Positions 52,519 through 60,718 of a stretch of 64,000 nt of DNA are shown here, one piece after another. A program made the translations under genes and the position numbers. This DNA is from Limiplasma sp034927815 (GTDB lineage: Bacteria; Bacillota; Clostridia; Christensenellales; Aristaeellaceae), in contig JAYFPK010000015.1 of NCBI GenBank assembly GCA_034927815.1, positions 1 to 64,000 on the forward strand. Reading direction: 5' to 3'. Below the pieces are notes generated by a model. That model made no database searches. It worked only from the letters and a program-made list of their open reading frames with translations, and had not been told where the DNA came from. Each line of letters begins with the position of its first letter. The stretch's first letter is position 1.

Positions 52519-52541
52519 TATTTATGTATTTTATATACTAT

Positions 52542-53849
52542 TTATATCTTTTCTACAATTTCAGCCAGCCGCTCTTGCTCATACAGCCGGTACACCATTT
52601 CCCCGAACATCGAATTGGCCCAGGCAAACCATTCCCTGGTAAATTCCCAGGGGCGGTCCTTATGGAAGCCCTCATGCATCCACCCCGTTCCGCCATGGGT
52701 TGTATGAAGCATACGCAGCAGCATGGCGATTTCATCTGCGTCCTGCGTGGTCATGGCCTGGATGCAAAGGCCGATGGGCCAAATGTAGTCCGCGGGGGTG
52801 TGGGGGCTGCCGATTCCCCGGCCGGCCTTCCCCACAAAGTACATGGGGTTGTCCCGGCTAAGGACAAAGGCCCTGGTGCGCAGGTACGTGGGGTCGTCCT
52901 GGGCCACGGCCCCAAGGTAGGGCAAGGACAGAAGGCTGGGGATGTTGGCATCGTCCATCAGCAGGCAATGCCCCAGCCCATCCGCCTCATAGGCATAGAT
53001 GCGCCCAAACGCCGGATGCCGCACCGTGCCGTGGCGCTCCACCCCCTCGCGGATGTCCCGGGCCAGCTTTGCCGCCTTTTCCTCCAGCTGGAGCCTTTGC
53101 TTTCGCCGGGCAAAGAAGGCCACATGCTCCAGCATAGCCGCGGCAAAGAGGTTGGCCGGAACGAGGTACCCGTAGGCGCAGGCGTCGTCGCTGGGGCGAA
53201 ACCCGCACCAGCTCATGCCCGTAAAGGCCGTGGGCGTGCCCTTGCCTTCCCGGGCCAGGGTATCGCTGGGGGGGCAATGAAACCGCTGAAACCGGTAGCC
53301 GCTCTTTGCCTCATGCTCCTGCTCCAGCGCGATGACCTGGACAGCCGCCTCCATGGCGGTGAAAAAAGCCCCGTCCAAAAAACCGTCCTTGCCGGTTGCC
53401 AGGAAGTACCTCCAGGCCAGCAGCACCGCGTGGCAGAGGGAGTCCAGCTCATATTTGCGCTCCCACACCCTTGGGTGGGGCGTGGGCCAATCCTCATACC
53501 CCCGGGCCCCGTTGGCGGTACGGTTAAAAGCGTTGGCATAGGGATCGGTGATGATGTCCTGCATTTGGCGGGCGATCTGGCTCTCCAAAAGCTCGGCCAG
53601 CTGGCCGTCCTCCTTGGCGAAGCGGACGTATTGCAGCACCTGCTGGGTGGAATCCCGCAACCACATGGCCGGGATATCCCCCGTGATCACAAAGGCGCCT
53701 CCCTCCTCGTCCATGGAGAAGGTCGTCTCCAAGGTATTCAAAAAGCAACGGACAAACAGGTCCCCCAGCCCATCCACTTTGCTCAAAATCCTCCTGGGCT
53801 CTTCCAGGCGTTGGCGCATCCGCGCCGCGCACTCCATCACTTTCCGCAT
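52542..53849 (-). CDS. GH125 exo-alpha-1,6-mannosidase
   Basis: A 435-residue enzyme of family 125 (formerly DUF1237), a metal-independent alpha-mannosidase that trims alpha-1,6-mannose of N-glycans. Family marks are DIPAMWLRDSTQQVLQY, NGARGYEDWP, FRPSDDACAYGYLVPANLFA and the closing REWFAWANSMFGEMVY. No signal peptide is seen. ATG at 53849 has GAGG 8 bases before it; the GTG at 53858 is a weaker alternative. It lies upstream of the importer genes and downstream of the GntR/LacI-type regulator. Confidence 0.93.
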   Translation of the reverse strand: MRKVMECAARMRQRLEEPRRILSKVDGLGDLFVRCFLNTLETTFSMDEEGGAFVITGDIPAMWLRDSTQQVLQYVRFAKEDGQLAELLESQIARQMQDIITDPYANAFNRTANGARGYEDWPTPHPRVWERKYELDSLCHAVLLAWRYFLATGKDGFLDGAFFTAMEAAVQVIALEQEHEAKSGYRFQRFHCPPSDTLAREGKGTPTAFTGMSWCGFRPSDDACAYGYLVPANLFAAAMLEHVAFFARRKQRLQLEEKAAKLARDIREGVERHGTVRHPAFGRIYAYEADGLGHCLLMDDANIPSLLSLPYLGAVAQDDPTYLRTRAFVLSRDNPMYFVGKAGRGIGSPHTPADYIWPIGLCIQAMTTQDADEIAMLLRMLHTTHGGTGWMHEGFHKDRPWEFTREWFAWANSMFGEMVYRLYEQERLAEIVEKI

Positions 53850-53888
53850 TTCCGGCACCTCTGTATCCTATGTTTTCATTGAACCGCG

Positions 53889-53925
53889 CAAAAAACAAGC
53901 CCTTCTCATCCTAATGGGAGGGCTT
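53889..53925 (-). terminator. Intrinsic terminator after the GntR-type regulator
   Basis: AAGCCCTTCTCA and TGGGAGGGCTT form a stem with one bulge. On the minus strand it is followed by GTTTTTTG. It separates the regulator from the GH125 gene. Confidence 0.75.
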
Positions 53926-53949
53926 TGGGGTTGATGGGTGAAAGCCCCT

Positions 53950-55089
53950 TTAGCGCTTGGCCGCGGCAACCGTGCCGCCATCCACCCATTCGCCCGGCAG
54001 CAGGCATTGGAGCTCCTCCTGCTGCGTTTGGCGCATGGTGGCGCATAACAGCTTTACAGCCTTGCGCCCCATTTCATGCTGGGGCTGCTTGATGTAGCTC
54101 ATGGTGTGGGACCCCACATAGCTGGAGTCCATATCAAAGCTCACCAAAGAGAGCTCCTGGGGAACCCGCTTTTTGAGCCGCCGCGCCGCATCCCACGCCG
54201 CCTTGGAAACCCGGTACTCCGTGCCAAAAACAGCGGTTATCTCGGGGTGGTCCCTCAAATGCGCTTCAATCTGGGACACGTAGCTCTCATAGGTCACGGA
54301 AGGGTTCAAAAGCTCCGGGGGCTTGTCAAAGGCGCTGTTCATGTTAATCCGCCACAGTTCCTTATCCACGGGGAGATACGCGTCCACAAAGGCCTCCATG
54401 TAGCCTTCGATCCGCTCCCGGATGGTGCTGCTTCGCTCGTCCGCCAAGGCCAGCAGCGCAATGCTCTTGTGCCCCGCCTCCAACAGCTTCTGCACGGCGC
54501 AGCGGCTCAACACCCGGTTGTCAACCCCTACAAAAGGGGCCTCAATCCCTTGCATCCTGCGGTCCAGCATCACGATGGGAAACCCTGCGTACAGGGCGCT
54601 GATGATCTGCTTGCTGTAAACCTCCCCATGAACCGGCTGGACAATCATGCCCGTCACGCCGTCCCTCATGAGCTCGGCGATGATCTGCGCCTCGCACTCC
54701 TGGTCATTGTTGGTGGCTTTGACGATGAGGTGGCATTGCTGCGCCTGGGCTTCCTCCAGGGCTCCGTTGAGCACATCCAGGCCGAAAGAGGAGGTATATC
54801 CCCCCATGACCAGCGCAATGGTATGGGCCGTCCCCGCCTTGGGGCTCTGGAAGGGGCTCCTGTGGGGCGCCCGTTCCTGGTTGACGAAAGAGCCCTTCCC
54901 TTGGATCCGGGTGATGAGGCCCTCCTTGGCCAGGCGGCTCAGGGCGTTTTTGGAGGTGATCCGGCTCACATAAAACTGCTTTGCCAGCTCCATTTCCGTT
55001 GGGAGCCGCCCGTCCGCATAAACGCCCTTTTCGATATTGTCCTTCACATGCTCGTAAATCTGGGTGGACAGCGTTTCATTGGCTCTCAT
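53950..55089 (-). CDS. GntR/LacI-type regulator (AraR-like)
   Basis: A 379-residue regulator joining a GntR winged helix (1-75, with LPTEMELAKQFYVSRITSKNALSRL) to a LacI-type sugar-binding domain (from about 90, GTAHTIALVMGGYTSS). AraR of Bacillus has this architecture. It probably represses the mannose/N-glycan genes that follow, with a sugar as inducer. AGAGG lies about 9 bases before the ATG at 55089; the longer frame to 55158 begins upstream of the expected transcript start, which excludes it. Confidence 0.88.
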   Translation of the reverse strand: MRANETLSTQIYEHVKDNIEKGVYADGRLPTEMELAKQFYVSRITSKNALSRLAKEGLITRIQGKGSFVNQERAPHRSPFQSPKAGTAHTIALVMGGYTSSFGLDVLNGALEEAQAQQCHLIVKATNNDQECEAQIIAELMRDGVTGMIVQPVHGEVYSKQIISALYAGFPIVMLDRRMQGIEAPFVGVDNRVLSRCAVQKLLEAGHKSIALLALADERSSTIRERIEGYMEAFVDAYLPVDKELWRINMNSAFDKPPELLNPSVTYESYVSQIEAHLRDHPEITAVFGTEYRVSKAAWDAARRLKKRVPQELSLVSFDMDSSYVGSHTMSYIKQPQHEMGRKAVKLLCATMRQTQQEELQCLLPGEWVDGGTVAAAKR

Positions 55090-55148
55090 TCGCAATGCCT
55101 CTTCTTTGTAGCGCGCCCCGGAGGAAACCGCGCCAAGTAGGTGTATGT

Positions 55149-55177
55149 AGGATACCATACTCTCCCCCGCATGTCAA
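55149..55177 (-). promoter_or_regulatory. Promoter of the GntR/LacI-type gene
   Basis: Read on the minus strand: TTGACA (55177-55172), exactly 17 bases, TATCCT (55154-55149). An AT-rich tract lies upstream to about 55235. Confidence 0.7.
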
Positions 55178-55284
55178 TCCAATTTGTTTCATTTGATATA
55201 AATGTTTAAGTAAAGGTATGTTTGATATCTCTCTGGGTGTGAGAGGAATTTTGCTCCATGAGCCGGGCCCCATTCCGCAAGAAA

Positions 55285-55319
55285 GAACCGCCGTCAGGCC
55301 AGCATGGCAACGGCGGTTC
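55285..55319 (-). terminator. Terminator-like hairpin after the fucU/rbsD-like gene
   Basis: GAACCGCCGT (55285-55294) pairs with ACGGCGGTTC (55310-55319). On the minus strand it is followed by TTTCTTGC. It is about 370 bases past the mutarotase gene and may end that long operon after the repeat tract. Confidence 0.5.
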
Positions 55320-55498
55320 GATTCTTCTCACTGGTTTGCTTCTCATTGACCCATATGAGCGCATTGGGCTGACCCGTCGAATTGACTCATGAAGGATAAA
55401 CGGCAACCGGCCTGATGACCCGGCGCGGCACCTGGAAGAGAAAAGACCAGCGCCTTTTCTTCCGGGATGCCCCGGACGGCTAGATGCCCCTGGCCGCC

Positions 55499-55640
55499 TT
55501 GGACATCCTGGATATCCTATACATCCTTAATACTGCTCCCGATACCCTTGGCATTCTTAGCGTTCTTAGCATTCTTGGCGCTTCCAGCACTCTTAGCGCC
55601 CCTGGCTCCCTTCACGTCCCTGGCACAACAAGCGCCCCTG
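55499..55640. repeat. Degenerate nine-base tandem repeat tract
   Basis: Nine-base units run in series: GACATCCTG, GATATCCTA, TACATCCTT, and later CATTCTTAG, CGTTCTTAG, CATTCTTGG, CGCTTCCAG, CACTCTTAG, CGCCCCTGG. The minus strand reads as GCTAAGAAC-like units. The period is kept while the bases drift. Confidence 0.6.
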
Positions 55641-55683
55641 CCCGGCCTTGCCTTCCCTCTCCAGGGGCCCCTCCGGGTTATCG

Positions 55684-56100
55684 TTACAAAACGCCCTTTT
55701 TCAGAATCAGGTTGGCATACAGCGCTTTTTCCCCCGTGGAGACAATGGCATAGGCATTGCGCGCGGCCTCATAAAAGGCAAAGCGCTCATATTCAAAGAA
55801 CGTCACCGTCCGTTCCTTGTCCGCAATCACACGGTCATACTCCACCCAAACCGGCGGGCGCGTTCCGTCCCCGGTAGCCATCACGCCTACGGGCTGGTTC
55901 GCGTCGCCGTCCAGGGGGAACAGATCCAGCACCGCCTCAAGGATTGCCACGCCGCTGTGCCCGTCGCAACGCACCAGCCTTTTGGCGCAGCTTGCCGCGG
56001 GGAAGTTGGCGTCGCCCAGGACCAAAGTATCCCCATGGCCCATTTCCATCATGATTTTCAAAAGCTCAGGGGGCAGCAGGGGAGAAATTCCTTTCAGCAT
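55684..56100 (-). CDS. FucU/RbsD family sugar mutarotase
   Basis: A 138-residue protein of the RbsD/FucU family that interconverts sugar anomers. EMGHGDTLVLGDANFPA carries the conserved His and Asp, and a Tyr-bearing stretch (FFEYERFAFYEAA) lies near residue 105. The length and GHGDTLVLGDANFPA fit FucU (L-fucose mutarotase) somewhat better than RbsD. GGGGAGG selects the ATG at 56100. It is the last gene of the operon, with the SIS gene ending 4 bases before it, and would prepare the sugar for the kinase or isomerase. Confidence 0.85.
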   Translation of the reverse strand: MLKGISPLLPPELLKIMMEMGHGDTLVLGDANFPAASCAKRLVRCDGHSGVAILEAVLDLFPLDGDANQPVGVMATGDGTRPPVWVEYDRVIADKERTVTFFEYERFAFYEAARNAYAIVSTGEKALYANLILKKGVL

Positions 56101-56104
56101 TTGC

Positions 56105-56701
56105 TCACGCCTCCCCTTCCCTGATCTGGCCCAAAGCGCCGCCCGGATGGCGCAGCACGTATTCAGCAGGCGTGAGGTTGCGCTTTTCCTGCAGCACAAC
56201 GGACAGCCCTTGCAAAACCAGAATTTCAGCCAGGATGGAAGTTCGCGGAGCGCGGTTGAGGGGCCCTCCCTCGTTGCTCACGCCGGCTGTGAGATGGGCG
56301 TCCGCAAAGGTGGCAAGCCAGGATTTCGGGTTCCCCGTGACGGCGATGATCTTGCAGCCGTTGTTGCGGATCGCCGCGGCGGTGGCCTTCATTTCCACGG
56401 TTTCACCGCTGTTGGAGATGCAGATCACCACATCCCCCGCCACCAGCTGGCCGCAGGAGCCGTGCACTGCCTCTGTTCCATGCAAAAAGTAGGAGGGAGT
56501 CCCTGTGGAGGACAGCAGCGAAGCCAGGTAATTGGCCACATGGCCCGGCTTTCCAATGCCCGTCACATGCACCCGGTTGCGGTTCGCCTCCGCCGCCCAA
56601 ATCAACTCCGCCGCCTGCTTCAGCTCGGCTTCCTCCATTGCATCGATCGTGTGCCGCACTTCCTGGCGGGCAGCCTCCAAAAAGGTTTTGAGCGCATCCA
56701 T
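56105..56701 (-). CDS. SIS-domain sugar phosphate isomerase-like protein
   Basis: A 198-residue single SIS domain, as in KpsF/GutQ but without the CBS pair. GIGKPGHVANYLASLLSSTG and ISNSGETVE form the sugar-phosphate site. It probably isomerises an aldose/ketose phosphate (for example of hexulose or arabinose type) in the cytoplasm. AAGGAGG precedes the ATG and overlaps the ribokinase stop. The exact substrate is not readable. Confidence 0.85.
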   Translation of the reverse strand: MDALKTFLEAARQEVRHTIDAMEEAELKQAAELIWAAEANRNRVHVTGIGKPGHVANYLASLLSSTGTPSYFLHGTEAVHGSCGQLVAGDVVICISNSGETVEMKATAAAIRNNGCKIIAVTGNPKSWLATFADAHLTAGVSNEGGPLNRAPRTSILAEILVLQGLSVVLQEKRNLTPAEYVLRHPGGALGQIREGEA

Positions 56702-56716
56702 TCCGGTGATCCTCCT

Positions 56717-57685
56717 TTAGCGAAGCGCCGCAAAGGCGTCCATCTTCACCTGCTTTTGTTCCATTTGCTCCCACACCTCAGCCAGCGTGGGAAGGCTGGG
56801 CTGGGCCCCCATCCGGGATACCGTGATGCACGCGGTGTGGCTGGCAAAGGTCAGGGCGTCCCCGGCGGGCAGCCCGGCGCAAATGGCGACGCAGAAGGCC
56901 GCCACAAAGCTGTCCCCCGCCGCCGTAGGGTCCGCCACATGGCCGCAGCGCACGCAAGGGCTAAAGAGGACCTGATCTGCGCCGCTGTAGGCCGAGCCTT
57001 CCTCCCCCCGGGTAATGAGCACGTTTTGCACCCCCCGGCCGCGCAATGCCTCCATGGCCTTTCGGCACGCCTCCTCCCGCTTCACCTCAAAGCCCACCAG
57101 ATCCGCCGCCTCATGCTCGTTGGGAGAAAGGTAGGCGATCTGCTGGAGCAGTTGGGGTGAAAGCGGCGCGGAAGGCGCGGGGTTGAGCATCACCGGCACA
57201 TGGGCGGCATGGGCGTAGCGCGCCACCGCCTCGTTCACGGCCATGGGGATTTCCAACTGCATCATCACCATGTCGTAGGCCTGGATTTCCTTCTCCAGGA
57301 AGGCCACTTCCTCCACCCGCAGGCTCATGTTGGCCCCGGGCACCACCACAATGCGGTTTTGCGTCCCGCTTTCATTTTCCTGGATCTGCACGTTGCCAAC
57401 GGCGGAAGGGGCCTCCTTGGTGGCGATCACCTTGTCCACGTTCACCCCCGCTTCCCGCAGGGAGGCGATCATCTCCCGGCCAAAGGCGTCGTCCCCCACC
57501 TTGCCGAGCATCGTCACCTCCGCGCCAAGCCGCGCGGCCTGTACCGCCTGGTTGGCTCCCTTGCCGCCGGAAGCCGTCTGATAGTCCAGGCCCAGGATCG
57601 TTTCCCCCGCGCCCACGAAGCGTGAGGAGCGCACGATCAAATCCATCACAAAGCTGCCCACCACCAGAATCTTAGGCCTTCTCAT
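56717..57685 (-). CDS. Ribokinase-like PfkB sugar kinase
   Basis: A 322-residue PfkB family kinase. The N-terminal SGGKGANQAVQAARLG and the C-terminal DPTAAGDSFVAAF (anion hole and catalytic Asp) are those of ribokinase. It should phosphorylate a free sugar released by the glycosidase encoded upstream. GGAGGAGG lies 9 bases before the ATG at 57685, which overlaps the upstream gene by 14 bases. Ribose or a related sugar is the default guess; the FucU-like neighbour leaves other sugars open. Confidence 0.88.
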   Translation of the reverse strand: MRRPKILVVGSFVMDLIVRSSRFVGAGETILGLDYQTASGGKGANQAVQAARLGAEVTMLGKVGDDAFGREMIASLREAGVNVDKVIATKEAPSAVGNVQIQENESGTQNRIVVVPGANMSLRVEEVAFLEKEIQAYDMVMMQLEIPMAVNEAVARYAHAAHVPVMLNPAPSAPLSPQLLQQIAYLSPNEHEAADLVGFEVKREEACRKAMEALRGRGVQNVLITRGEEGSAYSGADQVLFSPCVRCGHVADPTAAGDSFVAAFCVAICAGLPAGDALTFASHTACITVSRMGAQPSLPTLAEVWEQMEQKQVKMDAFAALR

Positions 57686-59807
57686 TATGGCCGTCCTCCT
57701 CCAGGTCCACAATCACCGTGGTCCACTCTTCCAATTTCGGCAAAACCAGGCGGAATCCTTCCCCATTGTTTTCCGGGACCAGTTCCGTTTGCTCCCCATG
57801 CTCATAGGACCTTGCCTTGGCAGCCTTCATGCCCAGGACCTCCACGGCCACATTGGAAAGGGGCGTTACCTCCTCCACGAACTCAAAGGTGCGGGGATAT
57901 TGTGCCGTAAAGGTATCCATGTTGCCCATGCAGACCGTCATGCCGGGGTGAAAGTTCACGAGGTGCAAGATCAGCTGGCGGCCCTTGCGCCACGCGGCGG
58001 TTTCCACGTTGGAGGGGCAGCAAAACCGCACGGATGGCAGCGCGCCGTGCCGGGCCAGAATGTTTTCAAACAGCTTCTTGAGCTCCAGTTGATGGTACCG
58101 GCCAAACTGGGCGAACACATCCTGGGCGAAGCAAAGGAAGGTCCCCTTGCCGTAGCCCTTTTCCCAGATGGCGGGGTAGCGGGTGGTTTCATAGGGAGCG
58201 GGAAGGTTGTTATGGAAAAACCGCTCCCCGGAGGTTTCGCAAATGGGGTTACGCACCTGGGCGATCACCTGAGCGCCGCCGCTTTCGTAGCAAACATAAG
58301 GGGAGCGCACGGTGATGGGCCGCGGCGCCAGGCCTTGGGCGTATGGGCTTGCCCCGCAGGAAATGAAGCTCACCGTCTGGGGAGACAGCCCCCGGGCCTG
58401 CACCCCCAAAGCGTCCAGCAGCGTTGTGCAGGGGACCTTCCGGTCCCCCTCCTGGGCATACCAGGCCGTTTCCCCCGCGGCGATCACCAGGCCGCCCTCC
58501 CGCAAATAGTCCAGAAGCATCTCCTGCTCCCCCTGGGAAAGCACCGCCACCCGGGGCAGCAGCACAAAGCGGTAGCGGCGCAGGGCTTCCGCCGTCACAT
58601 TCTCATCAAAAACAAACTGGGCCGTGCTATGCAATTCATGCATCAGCCGGTAGGCCCCCACAATGGCCGCAATGAAGGGAGCGTCCCCATGAAAGTACAG
58701 GTCCTTGGTCTTCTGGGAATGCCAAATGGCCCCTTCCCCCAGCAGCTCGCCCCCCAAGAAGGGCTCCCGCTCCCGGATCTCCCCGAAGATCTTGCCGATG
58801 TCCTCATACAGCGCCCAATCCAAAGAGCCGTCGGCATAGGGCATATCGTCAATGGTGACGGCGCCCCCATTGGCGGCCACGGCATAGGCCTCCAGGGCCA
58901 GCTGGACGGGGGGCTTCACCGTATAATCCCAGGTTCCCACAAACCGGCTGATCAACGCCTCATAGGGCCGCCCCTGGGCGGCGCTGCGCAGCCATTTGGG
59001 AAAAAATCCGGGAGCGGACAGGCCCGTCCAGTCCGTATAGGCTTCCCCGGTGGTATAGTCCGCTTCCCGCAAGGAACCGATGGCCCGGCTTCCCATGGTG
59101 TGGCTGGAGTAGGGATAGCCCCAGTAGTTGTTGCCGATCTTCGCCTCGGGCAAAATGCCCCGGATCAGGGCGTAGATTTCATGATAAAAAGCCTCCACCC
59201 CATCATAGCGGAAGGTCACAAACCGCTGCCAATCCGGGGATTCCAGATCATCCCCCCGGGGCATGGGCCCGCCGTAGCGGCTTTCATACAGGCGCTGGCA
59301 ATGCTCGCAGTGGCAGCAGTCCCGGCCGATGATGGTCATGTCGATCCAAAAGCCGTCCGGGCACAGCTCGCGGCTGATTTCCTCCAGGTGCCGCTTCACC
59401 ACTTCCCTGTATGGGGATTGAATGCAAAGCGTGTGCCAGCGGTATTCATCCGTGCCGATGGCGCCGTCCGCCTGCCTTACGCGCCACTGGGGATGTTCTT
59501 GCGCCATGAGCTCATCCCAGGCCACGGAATAATAGGCGATTACCTTGATGCCCCGGCGGCGCAGGGCCTGGGCCGTCTCGCGGAAAAAGTCCTGCTTGCC
59601 AAGGCCCCGGTGCTTGTGCCCAACGCGCGTATCGTAATAGAAATTGCCGTACTGGCATTTGGCGTAGAGGATCACGCTGTCCACATGGGCATCCGCGAAG
59701 GTATCGGCAATCCGTTCCGGTTCAAAGTCCGTCCCGGTCTGGCGGTCCGGCCAGTCCGGAAAATGCATGTCCAGAAAAATCCGCCGCTTGCTCTCATCCA
59801 GCCACAT
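57672..59807 (-). CDS. GHL6/GH42M-type glycosidase, possibly fucosidase-like
   Basis: A 711-residue protein. The N-terminal TIM barrel resembles hypothetical glycosyl hydrolase 6 (FLDMHFPDWP, DSVILYAKCQYGNFYYDT, VIAYYSVAWDELM). GFWIDM puts a nucleophile candidate at Asp156, before a Cys cluster (CCHCEHC). A glutaminase-like trimerisation domain of the GH42 type (about 370-560) and a small beta domain follow. This layout recalls alpha-L-fucosidases of GH151, and a FucU-like mutarotase is in the same operon, so a fucoside is possible but unproven. GGAGG 8 bases before 59807 sets the start. No signal peptide. Confidence 0.7.
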   Translation of the reverse strand: MWLDESKRRIFLDMHFPDWPDRQTGTDFEPERIADTFADAHVDSVILYAKCQYGNFYYDTRVGHKHRGLGKQDFFRETAQALRRRGIKVIAYYSVAWDELMAQEHPQWRVRQADGAIGTDEYRWHTLCIQSPYREVVKRHLEEISRELCPDGFWIDMTIIGRDCCHCEHCQRLYESRYGGPMPRGDDLESPDWQRFVTFRYDGVEAFYHEIYALIRGILPEAKIGNNYWGYPYSSHTMGSRAIGSLREADYTTGEAYTDWTGLSAPGFFPKWLRSAAQGRPYEALISRFVGTWDYTVKPPVQLALEAYAVAANGGAVTIDDMPYADGSLDWALYEDIGKIFGEIREREPFLGGELLGEGAIWHSQKTKDLYFHGDAPFIAAIVGAYRLMHELHSTAQFVFDENVTAEALRRYRFVLLPRVAVLSQGEQEMLLDYLREGGLVIAAGETAWYAQEGDRKVPCTTLLDALGVQARGLSPQTVSFISCGASPYAQGLAPRPITVRSPYVCYESGGAQVIAQVRNPICETSGERFFHNNLPAPYETTRYPAIWEKGYGKGTFLCFAQDVFAQFGRYHQLELKKLFENILARHGALPSVRFCCPSNVETAAWRKGRQLILHLVNFHPGMTVCMGNMDTFTAQYPRTFEFVEEVTPLSNVAVEVLGMKAAKARSYEHGEQTELVPENNGEGFRLVLPKLEEWTTVIVDLEEDGHNEKA

Positions 59808-59820
59808 TGCAGCGTCCTCC

Positions 59821-60705
59821 TTACTTAATGCCAACCGCGGCGATGTTTTCCACGATGTTCTTTTGGAAGAGCAGATAGACGATCAGCATCGGCACGATGG
59901 ACAGCGCCACCCCCGCGTACAGCACGCCGTAATCCGTCATGTACAATCCCATGGACAGGCGGGTCAGCGCCACCTGGAGCACCATTTTGGATTCATCGTT
60001 GATCAGCGTCACCGGAACGATGAAGCTGTCCCACTGCTGCATAAACACCAGCAGCCCCAAGGTAAACAGCGGCGTTTTGGAAAGAGGGATAAAGATGCGG
60101 CTGAAAATTTGAAAATGCCCGCATCCATCCAGAATCGCTGCTTCGTCCAGGGCCCGGGGAATGCTGCTGAAAAACTGCCGCATGAAGAAGATGCCGAAGG
60201 GCGCGGCCAAAAAGGGCACAATCAGCGCCCAATAGGTATCCGAAAGGTTCATTTTTGCCACCGTAAGGTACAGGGGGATGATCAGGATCTCAATGGGCAG
60301 CACCAGCATGGAGATCAGCAGCAAAAACAGCGCGTTTTTGCCCACAAAGCGGATCCTGGCGAAGGCGTAGGCCGTCAGGGCGTTGATGAACAGGCTGCCG
60401 AACATCACCGCCAGGGCCACCAGCAGCGTATTGAGCAAAATTTGCACCATGTTGAGCTGCTGGAACATGCGCACGAAGTTGTTCATGGTAAAGTCCTTAG
60501 GCAGAAAGGTATATAGGGAAAAGTCCGTGAACTTTCCGATTTCGTCATTGGCGCGGAAGGCGTTGGAGAACACCCAGGCAAAGGGCAGAATCACCGTGAG
60601 CAGCACAAAGCCCAAAAACACATATGCCAGCGCATGGATGAGAACCTTCCTGCGGTATGCCGCCGCGTTCTGGAGAGAAGCGGAGGGTCGTACGGTTTGT
60701 TGCAT
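59821..60705 (-). CDS. Sugar ABC importer permease, MalG type
   Basis: A 294-residue permease with six membrane segments. The EAA-like loop reads DEAAILDGCGHFQIF, followed by SRIFIPLSKTPL. The ATG at 60705 stands 7 bases after GAGGAG, which is better than 60711 (1 base) or 60741. It starts 13 bases after the MalF-type stop, and its own stop overlaps the ribosome site of the glycosidase gene. Confidence 0.9.
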   Translation of the reverse strand: MQQTVRPSASLQNAAAYRRKVLIHALAYVFLGFVLLTVILPFAWVFSNAFRANDEIGKFTDFSLYTFLPKDFTMNNFVRMFQQLNMVQILLNTLLVALAVMFGSLFINALTAYAFARIRFVGKNALFLLLISMLVLPIEILIIPLYLTVAKMNLSDTYWALIVPFLAAPFGIFFMRQFFSSIPRALDEAAILDGCGHFQIFSRIFIPLSKTPLFTLGLLVFMQQWDSFIVPVTLINDESKMVLQVALTRLSMGLYMTDYGVLYAGVALSIVPMLIVYLLFQKNIVENIAAVGIK

Positions 60706-60718
60706 GGTCATTCTCCTC

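Larger units (their letters stand above)
55178..55683. other. Intergenic region with hairpin and repeats, no gene
   Basis: The AT-rich part to 55235 belongs to the regulator promoter. A hairpin lies at 55285-55319 and a nine-base repeat tract at about 55499-55640. Open frames here give only low-complexity Leu/Ala or Lys/Asn/Ala runs that follow from the repeats, so I call no gene. Confidence 0.5.

Noticed and set aside
55467..55877. A Leu/Ala-rich open frame as a possible small membrane protein
   Set aside because: Its hydrophobic run is produced by the nine-base repeat, it lacks a ribosome site, and it runs into the antisense of the mutarotase gene.
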